This document shows, in pieces, positions 16,342 through 24,080 of a stretch of DNA of 64,000 nucleotides (its first letter is position 1; each line of letters begins with the position of its first letter). Origin of the DNA: UBA10161 sp038891035 (GTDB lineage: Archaea > Micrarchaeota > Micrarchaeia > Anstonellales > Anstonellaceae); NCBI GenBank assembly GCA_038891035.1, contig JAWAEW010000006.1:1-64000 (forward strand), read 5' to 3'. A program made the position numbers and the translations under genes. A model generated the notes under the pieces. It saw only the letters and a program-made list of their open reading frames with translations. It was not told where the DNA came from and searched no databases.

Positions 16342-17013
16342 GTGAGAGCCGTAACATACTTAGGACACAACTCATTCGAAGTGCGATTAGGCAATATAGT
16401 TATGCTTTTCAGCCCTGTGGTTGCAGAGCAGATAGGCCAGCACAGAAGACTGATCAAATCTGCTCTTAATCCAAGAAATGTAAGGGAATGTGATATGATT
16501 TTCCTCCCAAACGAGGAGCCGACGAACTGTGAGCCGCCTACGATAAAAGAGGTTGCTGAAAGATGCTTTTCGATTGTGATTGCCCCTAAGCCTGCACTTT
16601 CAAAAATCGACATATCAGAAAGGTTTAAGGTCGAAGTTCATGTGCAAGATAAATTTACTTTGAAAGGGATAGATGTAGAGGTTATTAGGGCAGTGCATCC
16701 CCAGTCTCAATATCCGGTTGGCTATCTTTTGAAAGGAGACGGACTGAGCCTTTATTATGCAGGCGACACCTACAGCTTTACGGACATGGGAAGAATTAGG
16801 TGTGATGTTGCAATTGTGCCTATTGGTGGCGGCGCGACTATGGACCCTTTTGCTGCAAGCAGTGCCGTAAAAGAAATGAGACCAAAAATTGCAATTCCCA
16901 TGGGATACAACACGTTCGAGAAGAATATGCAAGAGCCCAGCGAATTTGCAGATGATTTGGGAAGCGGTACAAAAGGAGTGGTGCTAAAGGTTGGGCAGCA
17001 AGTTCGGCTTTGA
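16342..17013 (+). CDS. UPF0173/UlaG-like MBL-fold protein lacking metal ligands
   Basis: This 223-residue protein aligns with the UPF0173 metallo-beta-lactamase fold family and with the intact paralogue at 43643-44275. YLGHNSFEV, YYAGDTYSFTDMG, DVAIVPIGGGATMDPFAA and KIAIPMGYNTFE are recognisable. The zinc-binding HxHxDH motif is replaced by FLPNEEPTN and the late His of IPIHYN by Gly. Only the GDT Asp remains. It is therefore likely a pseudoenzyme or has a different chemistry. GTG 16342 is preferred over GTG 16327 because it matches the family N-terminus and lies 26.5 bp from the TATA-like element. Confidence 0.8.
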   Translation: MRAVTYLGHNSFEVRLGNIVMLFSPVVAEQIGQHRRLIKSALNPRNVRECDMIFLPNEEPTNCEPPTIKEVAERCFSIVIAPKPALSKIDISERFKVEVHVQDKFTLKGIDVEVIRAVHPQSQYPVGYLLKGDGLSLYYAGDTYSFTDMGRIRCDVAIVPIGGGATMDPFAASSAVKEMRPKIAIPMGYNTFEKNMQEPSEFADDLGSGTKGVVLKVGQQVRL

Positions 17014-17057
17014 TTTTTAATATTTTGCATATCAATTCAGAACAAGAGGTTGGTTTT

Positions 17058-17462
17058 ATGATAACAGGAATAAAAATAAACAAAGTGGAAGCAAGGCGTG
17101 ACAGCGAAAGCGAAATTATTGGGCTAAATATCAATATTACGATTGACTCGCTTAATGTAAAAAATAACCAAATTGAGATAGGCTTTACTTATTCTGCAGC
17201 TTATACAGAAGGCGTAGGGGAATTAAAAATGAGTGGCATCTTATATGCTACAGAGGAAGCAAAACTTGCCAAAGAGATAAGCGATAAATGGGTAAAGGAA
17301 AAAAGACTTCCAGACGCTTATGCTGAAATGGTGCTGAATGCGCTTAATTATGCTTGTGGGACAAATGGAGTATTTGCAGTAAGAATAGTGAATCTTACTC
17401 CTCCTATTGTTCCTCCGAAGATAACTCTTAATCCGCAGCCACCGCAACAGCCGAAGAAATAA
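17058..17462 (+). CDS. Conserved archaeal hypothetical protein
   Basis: This 134-residue protein has a beta-strand-rich N-terminal half (ITGIKINKVEARR; IIGLNINITIDSLNV; IEIGFTYSAAYTEGVGELKMSG) followed by helices (EEAKLAKEISDKWVKEKRLP; YAEMVLNALNYA) and a Pro-rich tail (PPIVPPKITLNPQPPQQP). The layout recalls the SecB-like chaperone fold reported for some archaea, but that is only a guess. GAGGTTGG lies before ATG 17058. It follows the MBL pseudoenzyme by 44 nt on the same strand. Confidence 0.65.
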   Translation: MITGIKINKVEARRDSESEIIGLNINITIDSLNVKNNQIEIGFTYSAAYTEGVGELKMSGILYATEEAKLAKEISDKWVKEKRLPDAYAEMVLNALNYACGTNGVFAVRIVNLTPPIVPPKITLNPQPPQQPKK

Positions 17463-17463
17463 A

Positions 17464-19200
17464 TCAAAGCCTGCTGCCAACTGAAAATGCCTTAACACCA
17501 AGGAGCATGCTTCTTATTGCAAATGCAAATGAAGGAAGTGAAAGAATAATAGAAAGGGAAGGCGGTGCAAGGGTATAGGCAAGGGCGTACAGACCGGAAA
17601 GAAGTAGGAAGGAAAAGGCGCAAAGAAAATATATTAAAATTTCATATTTTTGGCCGGTGCTCGAGCGCCCAACCATCTTTGAAATCGACGAAAATGAAGA
17701 ATATAAGTTGACTAGAAAGACTGCAGAAAAAAAGAAAAAGAGCATGAAAAGGAAAATGAAAAATGAGCCGATTATGCTAAAATGTGGCTCTTGCATCAAA
17801 AATATCCCACCAAAGCAAAGTGAAGACAAAAGTCCTGCTATTGCAGCATTTTTAGAGGTAAGTGCAAGTTGCTCGCGAGTGGAGACTGCTCCTGAAAGCT
17901 GAGAAATTGAAGGAAGCTTTTCCACTACACGATAATAACGCGAGGATTCTGTAAATGCGCGCCTCATGCCTAATATTGTCATTCTTATCATGCGCATATT
18001 TTTGATTAAGAGTGGTGGGCTTAGGCGCAAAAGGACGCTGTAAATTTCGTTCTCTTTATTCAAAAGCCATGCTGAAAAAAATGAGGAAATAATTATTGAG
18101 AAACCAAAGACTCCAAGAAGCTGAGACTGCAAAATGCGATCTGACACTCCTTGGCTTATCAAAAGAAGCGAAAGCTCAGAAAGAGGTAGCATCACTGCTG
18201 AACAAAGACCTGCACTGCGACCGGAAAAGCCGGCAAAATACGAAGAGATACCTGCCGAAATGAATCTTATGACTAGAGAGATAATAAGGAAAATTGAAAG
18301 CAGAAGCACGTCCGAAAATAGAGAAAAAAGATTTATCATCAAACCTATAGAAAAGAAGAAAAAGGATGCAAAAAGGAAGTTGAATGGCTTGATTTTTTCT
18401 TCTATTTTTCTTGATTCAAATGAACCTGCGATTGTACTTCCAGCAAGGAAAGCACCTACAGAAAACGAAAGCCCGATTGCTTCTGAAATATAACCTATCA
18501 TAAGTGCAAGACTTACTGTCCCTAAAATCAAAAGTTCATCTGAATGAGAAATCATGGAAAGGAAGCGGGAGATTATGCGCGAAAGGACTAGATATGCAAA
18601 AACAAAAGTTGCAATGACGCGTATGAGGGAAATTGCAAGGGCATAGTCGCTTTGTATTGTGGGCCTTGCAATCAGACCCAAGATAAAAACAGTGAGCAAG
18701 TCCTCTATTATAATGATTGAAAACACTAGAAGGGTTTCTGGTCTTCTCATCTTGCCTGCAGATTCAAGCAACTTGACTATTATTGGTGTAGATGAGAATG
18801 ATAGCGCAATTGCGATTAGAGTGGAGGTCTGTGCTGGAAAACCTATCATAAGCATCAATGTATTAGTCACAATGTAAGTGATGCCTATTTTCAGTGCAGT
18901 TGCAAGGAAAACTAGCACGCCTGACTGTGTTAGGCGAACGATTGAGAATTCTAGCCCTATACCAAAAAGAATCAAAGCTGAGCCAATCACTGCAAATACT
19001 TCTACTGTGGCAGGATTTGAAATCAGAAGGCTGCTAAAGCGGAAGCCCATCCATTCTAATTCTGCAAGAGGGGAGTATGGGCCAACCAGCATTCCTGCTA
19101 TAAGCACTCCCAAAATGAGAGGTAGACCTAGCCTCTCAAAGATCAAAGCAAAAAACATAATCACAGTAATGCTAATGCCTACTGCAAATGCAGGCTCCAT
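17464..19200 (-). CDS. Kef-type cation/proton antiporter (CPA2 family)
   Basis: This 578-residue membrane protein exchanges Na+ or K+ for protons. Residues 1-385 form the usual antiporter domain with many helices (SITVIMFFALIFERLGLPLILGVLIAG begins it, and SFSVGAFLAGSTIAGS is typical). The C-terminal 190 residues are not the usual TrkA-N or TrkA-C domains. They hold an amphipathic stretch (residues 390-440) and about four more hydrophobic helices. The gene is convergent with the 17058 gene, 1 nt apart, and has a TATA-like element 25 bp upstream of ATG 19200. Confidence 0.9.
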   Translation of the reverse strand: MEPAFAVGISITVIMFFALIFERLGLPLILGVLIAGMLVGPYSPLAELEWMGFRFSSLLISNPATVEVFAVIGSALILFGIGLEFSIVRLTQSGVLVFLATALKIGITYIVTNTLMLMIGFPAQTSTLIAIALSFSSTPIIVKLLESAGKMRRPETLLVFSIIIIEDLLTVFILGLIARPTIQSDYALAISLIRVIATFVFAYLVLSRIISRFLSMISHSDELLILGTVSLALMIGYISEAIGLSFSVGAFLAGSTIAGSFESRKIEEKIKPFNFLFASFFFFSIGLMINLFSLFSDVLLLSIFLIISLVIRFISAGISSYFAGFSGRSAGLCSAVMLPLSELSLLLISQGVSDRILQSQLLGVFGFSIIISSFFSAWLLNKENEIYSVLLRLSPPLLIKNMRMIRMTILGMRRAFTESSRYYRVVEKLPSISQLSGAVSTREQLALTSKNAAIAGLLSSLCFGGIFLMQEPHFSIIGSFFIFLFMLFFFFSAVFLVNLYSSFSSISKMVGRSSTGQKYEILIYFLCAFSFLLLSGLYALAYTLAPPSLSIILSLPSFAFAIRSMLLGVKAFSVGSRL

Positions 19201-19220
19201 AGCATTAGGTTAAATATCAA

Positions 19221-19228
19221 AAATTTAA
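19221..19228 (-). promoter_or_regulatory. TATA-like element for the antiporter gene
   Basis: TTTAAATT (minus strand) is centred about 25 bp before ATG 19200, suggesting a leaderless transcript. Confidence 0.5.
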
Positions 19229-19240
19229 AAACAGGCTGAA

Positions 19241-19570
19241 TTAGCATGAGATGGTAGTTCCAGGTGGAGCAAGAAGTTGCAAGACTTTGGGGGAGACAGT
19301 TGCAATCAAAATGCCTATCAAAGCTCCTGTAAGGCAAGAGGTTGCCCACACATTTGCGCGAGCCCGCGTTTCTGCTCCCATCATTTGACCTGTTGCATAA
19401 ATGACTGCAGAAAGAACAATCATCGTCATGGCGGCAATAGGTATTAAGTCTTTAATTCCGGTGCAAAGTTGCTGTAAGGCGTCTTTGAGTTTCTGTGTGG
19501 GTGGTTGAGAGGTAGCAACGATAGTTGCCACTAAAAAAACCAATATGATAGCTAACACTTTTTGACGCAT
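19241..19570 (-). CDS. Small VirB2/TrbC-like membrane protein
   Basis: This 109-residue protein has a signal peptide (MRQKVLAIILVFLVATIVATS), a short loop with one Cys, then two hydrophobic helices (LIPIAAMTMIVLSAVIYATGQMM and ATSCLTGALIGILIATVSPKVLQLL) split by a short charged hairpin (GAETRARAN). That layout is the one of VirB2/TrbC conjugative pilins and of archaeal relatives. No conjugation genes are adjacent. GGTGTATAA before ATG 19570 serves as ribosome binding site. Confidence 0.6.
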   Translation of the reverse strand: MRQKVLAIILVFLVATIVATSQPPTQKLKDALQQLCTGIKDLIPIAAMTMIVLSAVIYATGQMMGAETRARANVWATSCLTGALIGILIATVSPKVLQLLAPPGTTISC

Positions 19571-19631
19571 TTATACACCAATTGTGTGTTGGAAAAAACA
19601 GTTTTTAAAGTATGAAGTCTGAGGTTAAGCT

Positions 19632-20381
19632 ATGAAAGTCAAGCTCGATATAAGAAAGAGCCTTCAAGAAAACGCCGCAGTGTATTTTGAGCTTGCAAAA
19701 TCCTTTGCAAAGAAAGCAGATGGTGTAAAAAAAGCAATTGTAGAGACTGAAAAAAAGCTTTCTCAATCAATTTCTGAAAAGGAGATTTTGCAGGCTCCAA
19801 AGATGAAGAGAAAGAAAGATTGGTATGAGAAATACCATTGGTTTTTCACTTCTGAAAAAAAGCTGGTAGTTGCAGGGAGAGATGCAAAGCAAAACGACCA
19901 GCTTGTTTTATCGGTGATGAAGGGGCAGGACTTGTTTTTCCATGCAGATATCCAGGGGGCTCCTGCAACTATACTTTTTGATGGGAAAAATTCTTCTGAA
20001 CAAGAAAAAAGAGAGACCGCACAATTTGCAGCATCCCATTCATCTGCCTGGAAAATAGGTGCTGCGTCTGTTGATGTCTATTTTGTGCAAAAAGAGCAGC
20101 TTTCCAAAGCAGCACATGGTGGGTATGTTGGAAAGGGAGGGTTTGCAATAAGCGGAAAAAGAGAGTGGATTCGCGCTGTTCCATTGGGACTGGCGATTGT
20201 TGCACAAGAAAACAGAGCAGTGTGTTTACCACTGTGTCATCCTGAAGCAAGGAAAGGTGTGGTGGTTTTGCCAGGCAAAACAGAGAAAGGCAAAGCTGCA
20301 GAAACCATAGCAAAGCTGATTGGTGTGGAAAAAGAAGAGATTTTGCTGGTTTTGCCAGCAGGCAAATTCTCAATAAAGTGA
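19632..20381 (+). CDS. Stand-alone NFACT-R (DUF814) domain protein
   Basis: This 249-residue protein has an N-terminal charged helical part (residues 1-60, AKKADGVKKAIVETEKKLSQ) and the NFACT-R domain at about residues 64-200 (WYEKYHWFFTSEKKLVVAGR; LFFHADIQGAPATILFDGKN; GGYVGKGGFAISGKREWIRA). Full RqcH/NEMF proteins, which act in ribosome-associated quality control, also have an N-terminal NFACT-N domain. It is absent here. It probably binds RNA or tRNA. The start is likely leaderless (TTTTTAAA 27 bp upstream) and it leads a run of three same-strand genes. Confidence 0.85.
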   Translation: MKVKLDIRKSLQENAAVYFELAKSFAKKADGVKKAIVETEKKLSQSISEKEILQAPKMKRKKDWYEKYHWFFTSEKKLVVAGRDAKQNDQLVLSVMKGQDLFFHADIQGAPATILFDGKNSSEQEKRETAQFAASHSSAWKIGAASVDVYFVQKEQLSKAAHGGYVGKGGFAISGKREWIRAVPLGLAIVAQENRAVCLPLCHPEARKGVVVLPGKTEKGKAAETIAKLIGVEKEEILLVLPAGKFSIK

Positions 20382-20385
20382 GAGG

Positions 20386-20925
20386 ATGTTTGAAAGGATA
20401 GAGAGGGATACGTACATGCTTTCTTCCAAAGGCAGGTTGTGCAGCACAATTTATCTAATCCAAGAAGACAAAAGACGCATTTTGATTGATTCTGGTGATG
20501 GTTGGGTTCATCTTGATTTTGTACCTGATTTATGCATTCTTACGCACGGACACTTTGACCATACTGGAGGAGTTAAAAAAAATTGGAAGAGGGTGCTTAT
20601 TCATAGGGATGAATTTGGTTTTTCTGGCCCTTATATTAGGATTCCGCCAAATGCTGTACCAAATCCCATGAGGCCTATTAGGTTTGGTTCGCATCTTTTG
20701 GAGTTTATCCACACACCAGGGCATACTGCAGGAAGCATATGCATATTTGACAGAAGCACTGGTGTTCTTTTTTCAGGTGATACGAAGTTTGCTGAAGGTG
20801 GATTTGGAAGGGTGGATTTAGGAGGTAACTGGGAGAAACTTCAGAAAAGTCTGCAAAAGATTGAAAAGATACCCTACAGGCTCCTTTGCCCTGGCCACGG
20901 AGATGTGGAGGAGAGACATGATTGA
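20386..20925 (+). CDS. MBL-fold metallohydrolase
   Basis: This 179-residue protein has intact metal ligands: CILTHGHFDHTGG near residue 49, TPGHTAGSI near residue 109, LFSGDT near residue 128 and LLCPGHG near residue 168. It resembles glyoxalase II-like hydrolases, but substrate cannot be assigned. GTGAGAGG lies before ATG 20386, 4 nt after the NFACT-R stop. It ends 8 bp inside the Ogg2 gene. Confidence 0.88.
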   Translation: MFERIERDTYMLSSKGRLCSTIYLIQEDKRRILIDSGDGWVHLDFVPDLCILTHGHFDHTGGVKKNWKRVLIHRDEFGFSGPYIRIPPNAVPNPMRPIRFGSHLLEFIHTPGHTAGSICIFDRSTGVLFSGDTKFAEGGFGRVDLGGNWEKLQKSLQKIEKIPYRLLCPGHGDVEERHD

Positions 20926-21541
20926 AGGATATTTCAAAAAAAGAAAGCGTATATTGGAGCGCATTTCACAGTTTCGCAGTATGAAGAAAGCAGGCCCAAA
21001 AAAATTGTTTGAGGAGCTTGCTTTTTGTATATTGACCCCTCAAAGCAAAGCGCTCCTGTGTCATCAGGCGATTTTGGAGCTTAAAAAGAGAGGATTGTTG
21101 TTTGGAGGTAGTGAGGAAGAGATTGCCAAAGTCCTGAAAGGAAAGGTAAGATTTCACAACAACAAGGCCAAGTTTTTGGTCGCTGCGAGAGAACTTTTCA
21201 GAAAGGATAAGTTTAAGAGTCTCAAAGAAATCACATTTATGCAAAACAATAAGAAGGCAAGAGAAAAGCTTGTTGAGAAAGTAAAGGGAATTGGTTTGAA
21301 GGAAGCGACTCACTATTTGAGGAATGTCGGACGTGGTAAGGGACTTGCAATATTGGATAGGCACATACTCAAAAACCTCTTTTTGCATAAGGTAATAAAG
21401 GAAGTGCCAAAGAATCTGACAAAATCAAGATACATAAAAATAGAGAAAAGGATGGCCTCTTTTTGCAAGAAGAACAGAATTCCAATTGAGCATGCTGATT
21501 TGCTGTTTTGGGCGAAAGAAACGGGCTTCATCTTCAAATGA
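20918..21541 (+). CDS. ogg: 8-oxoguanine DNA glycosylase/AP lyase, Ogg2 type
   Basis: This 207-residue helix-hairpin-helix DNA repair enzyme removes 8-oxoguanine and cleaves the strand. It has ILTPQSKALLCHQAILEL near residue 38, the HhH with catalytic Lys in VKGIGLKEATHYLRNVG near residue 128, and the catalytic Asp in GLAILDRHILKNL near residue 147. The length matches archaeal Ogg2 proteins. ATG 20918 is chosen because GGAGGAG lies upstream. It overlaps the MBL gene by 8 bp. Confidence 0.92.
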   Translation: MIEGYFKKRKRILERISQFRSMKKAGPKKLFEELAFCILTPQSKALLCHQAILELKKRGLLFGGSEEEIAKVLKGKVRFHNNKAKFLVAARELFRKDKFKSLKEITFMQNNKKAREKLVEKVKGIGLKEATHYLRNVGRGKGLAILDRHILKNLFLHKVIKEVPKNLTKSRYIKIEKRMASFCKKNRIPIEHADLLFWAKETGFIFK

Positions 21542-21582
21542 CAAGCAAAGATTTAACAATTGTTATGTGAATATGCAAGATT

Positions 21583-21915
21583 ATGCTGCCTTGCTCTGAG
21601 GTTCATTGGAAGATACTGCCAGCAATCTCCAGACATGTGGCAGTTGCAATGGAAAAGGAGGGAATAAGCAGATCTGAAATTGCTCGGCTTCTTGGCACCA
21701 CAGAAGCAGCAATATCACAATATATTAACAGAAAGCGCGGTACAGCAAAGATATCCGATGCGGTCAAGCAGGCTTGCATCCGCCTTGCAAGAAAAGCGGC
21801 AAAAGGCAAAATGAATCCTTCTGCAGTTGACTTGGAGCTGGCAAAGATAGTTGGGCTTGCAAAAAAATTAAGGAAGACTTCTAAAAATCTCTGTCTGTTT
21901 TGTGTGAAGTGGTAA
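21583..21915 (+). CDS. HTH transcriptional regulator with Cys termini, probable suf regulator
   Basis: This 110-residue protein has an XRE-like helix-turn-helix (ISRSEIARLLGTTEAAISQYINRKRG, residues 28-53) in the style of the archaeal COG2522 regulators. The N-terminal MLPCS and C-terminal CLFCVKW give three Cys near the ends plus CIRLARK in the middle, which could bind a metal or an Fe-S cluster. It ends 1 nt before sufC, so it is almost certainly the first gene of the suf unit. Autoregulation in response to Fe-S status is an attractive inference, not shown. Confidence 0.8.
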   Translation: MLPCSEVHWKILPAISRHVAVAMEKEGISRSEIARLLGTTEAAISQYINRKRGTAKISDAVKQACIRLARKAAKGKMNPSAVDLELAKIVGLAKKLRKTSKNLCLFCVKW

Positions 21916-21916
21916 T

Positions 21917-22660
21917 ATGACTTTGATGAAGCTGGAAAATTTTTGTGTTTTTGCAGGTGAAAAGCAAATAGTAAAAGATGTCTCGCTTGAAATTGGTGAG
22001 GGAGAAGTTCATGTAATAATGGGGCAAAACGGCGCAGGCAAGACTACGCTTCTTTCTGCATTGGCAGGAAATCCAAAATTTTATACACAAGGCACTGCAA
22101 ATTTCGACGGAAGAGATTTGGCTTTGATGAAGCCTCATGAGAGGGCAAAGGCCGGGTTGTTGATGGCCTTTCAATCACCGTATGAAGTCCCTGGTGTCCC
22201 ATTTGCATCTTTTCTGCGTCGAGCTTATGTGGAACGCTTTGGAAAGGAAATTTCAGTTTCTGATTTCCAAATGCTTCTTTCTGAAAAAATGAAGATGCTT
22301 GAGATGAGCGAGGAGTTCGCTGAGAGAGCCTTGAATGAAGGCTTTTCAGGAGGAGAAAAAAAGAAAAGTGAGCTTTTGCAGCTTGCAGTCCTTGAGCCAA
22401 GGCTTGCGTTGATAGACGAGCTTGATTCTGGATTAGATGTAGATGGTGTGAAAAAAATCTCAGAAATGCTTGGGAAAATAAAAAAAGAGAGCAATTCTCT
22501 TTTGATTGTTACGCATTATGCACGTCTACTTCGAAATCTCAAGCTTGATGCGGTCCATGTTATGAGGCATGGTAAAATAGTGCTTTCAGGAGACGAACGG
22601 CTTGCAAAGAAAATTGATGAAGAAGGCTATGGGTGGGTGAATAGAAGTGTCTGGGACTGA
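21917..22660 (+). CDS. sufC: Fe-S assembly ATPase SufC
   Basis: This 247-residue ABC ATPase powers the SufBCD scaffold for iron-sulfur cluster assembly. Walker A is GQNGAGKTTLLSALAG near residue 36, the ABC signature FSGGEKKKSELLQLA near residue 143, and Walker B LALIDELDSGLDVDG near residue 166. FQSPYEVPGV near residue 83 is typical of SufC. AGTG lies 5 nt before ATG 21917. The gene overlaps sufB by 14 bp. Confidence 0.97.
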   Translation: MTLMKLENFCVFAGEKQIVKDVSLEIGEGEVHVIMGQNGAGKTTLLSALAGNPKFYTQGTANFDGRDLALMKPHERAKAGLLMAFQSPYEVPGVPFASFLRRAYVERFGKEISVSDFQMLLSEKMKMLEMSEEFAERALNEGFSGGEKKKSELLQLAVLEPRLALIDELDSGLDVDGVKKISEMLGKIKKESNSLLIVTHYARLLRNLKLDAVHVMRHGKIVLSGDERLAKKIDEEGYGWVNRSVWD

Positions 22661-24080
22661 AAAAAAGTTTGAACAAGAAAATAAAGAAGATGAAATGTCT
22701 GAGGCGTTTGTGAAGCAGCTTAGTGTAGGCTACAAGGCAAGCCAAATTGGTCTGACGCTTGATGTAGTGAATGAGATTTCAGATGTGAAAGGTGAACCGG
22801 ATTGGATGAGGAAAAAAAGGATTGAGTCCTTCAAAATATTTCAAAGCAAACCTATGCCATCTTGGGGCCCAAGCCTAAGCGGCCTGGATTTTGGGCAACT
22901 TGTGGGATTTGTAAGGCCGCATGGAAAAACGCCCGGGCAGCAGATAAACAGCTGGGAGGATGTGCCTGAAAGCATAAAGGAAACCTTTGAAAGGCTCGGA
23001 ATTCCTGAAGCTGAAAGAAAATATCTTGCAGGTGTCTCTACTCAGTACGATTCAGAAGTGCTTTACAAAAGCATAAGGAAAAATTTGGAAAGCATTGGCG
23101 TGATTTTTACCGATATGGATAGTGCAGTGCAAGAATATCCTGAATTAGTGAAAAAATACTTCATGACTTCTTGCGTTCCACCCTCAGACAACAAATTTGC
23201 TGCTCTGCATGGGGCATTTTGGTCTGGAGGAAGCTTTGTTTATGTGCCAGCTGGAGTTGTGGTTCCACAGCCTCTGCACATTTATTTCATGATGAATTAT
23301 CCTGGATTTGGGCAGTTTGAACACACGCTCATAATTGCTGAAGAAGGTAGCCAAGTGCAATACATTGAAGGCTGCTCAGCCCCGCGCTACACTAAAAATT
23401 CACTGCATTCTGCTGTTGTGGAGATATTTGCAAAGAAAGAAAGCAGAGTACAGTACATCTCTATACAAAATTGGAGCAAAAACGTCTATAACTTGAATAC
23501 AAAAAGAGCCATAGTAGAGGAGAACGCAACTATGGAGTGGGTTTCTGGAAGCTTGGGTTCAGGTACTACTATGCTTTATCCTTGCAGCGTTCTTGCAGGA
23601 AAAGGCGCACGCGCAGAGCACCTCTCAATTGCTCTTGCAGGTGAAGGACAGGTTAAAGACACTGGCGCAAAAGTTATACATCTTGCAGAAAATACAGCTA
23701 GCAAAGTGTTAAGTAAAAGCATTTGCTATTCTGGAGGAGTAGTACGGTATCGCGGTCTGGTGCATGTTTCAAAAGAAGCACATGGAACAAAATGCAGTGT
23801 GAGATGCGACAGTATGATGGCAGATAGCCTCTCTAAGGCTGAAACTGTTCCTGTAATGGACATCAAAAACTCAAATTGCACAGTAGCACATGAAGCCTTT
23901 GTTGGAAGGATATCCGAAGAGCAACTTTTCTATCTTCAAAGCAGAGGGATAAAACCTGATGAAGCAGTAGGAATGCTTGTGCGAGGCTTTGTAGAGCCTA
24001 TAGTAAGGCATCTTCCTTTGGAATACGCTGTTGAACTTGACAAGCTAATTGAGATGGAAATGGAAGGTGCGGTAGGATGA
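22647..24080 (+). CDS. sufB: Fe-S assembly scaffold SufB
   Basis: This 477-residue beta-helix scaffold protein forms the SufBCD complex where clusters are built. The family blocks SGGSFVYVPAGVVVPQPLHI (near residue 192), EGCSAPRYTKNSLHSAVVEI and SVRCDSMMADSLSKAETVP are present, as is the C-terminal LFYLQSRGIKPDEAVGMLVRGF. GTG 22647 has GGTG 7 nt upstream and overlaps the sufC stop. ATG 22695 is an alternative with a poorer site. It overlaps sufD by 4 bp (ATGA). Confidence 0.97.
   Translation: MSGTEKKFEQENKEDEMSEAFVKQLSVGYKASQIGLTLDVVNEISDVKGEPDWMRKKRIESFKIFQSKPMPSWGPSLSGLDFGQLVGFVRPHGKTPGQQINSWEDVPESIKETFERLGIPEAERKYLAGVSTQYDSEVLYKSIRKNLESIGVIFTDMDSAVQEYPELVKKYFMTSCVPPSDNKFAALHGAFWSGGSFVYVPAGVVVPQPLHIYFMMNYPGFGQFEHTLIIAEEGSQVQYIEGCSAPRYTKNSLHSAVVEIFAKKESRVQYISIQNWSKNVYNLNTKRAIVEENATMEWVSGSLGSGTTMLYPCSVLAGKGARAEHLSIALAGEGQVKDTGAKVIHLAENTASKVLSKSICYSGGVVRYRGLVHVSKEAHGTKCSVRCDSMMADSLSKAETVPVMDIKNSNCTVAHEAFVGRISEEQLFYLQSRGIKPDEAVGMLVRGFVEPIVRHLPLEYAVELDKLIEMEMEGAVG

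Noticed and set aside
21583..21600. ATG 21583 gene as an unrelated small gene
   Set aside because: It ends 1 nt before sufC on the same strand with an HTH domain, so it is treated as part of the suf unit.
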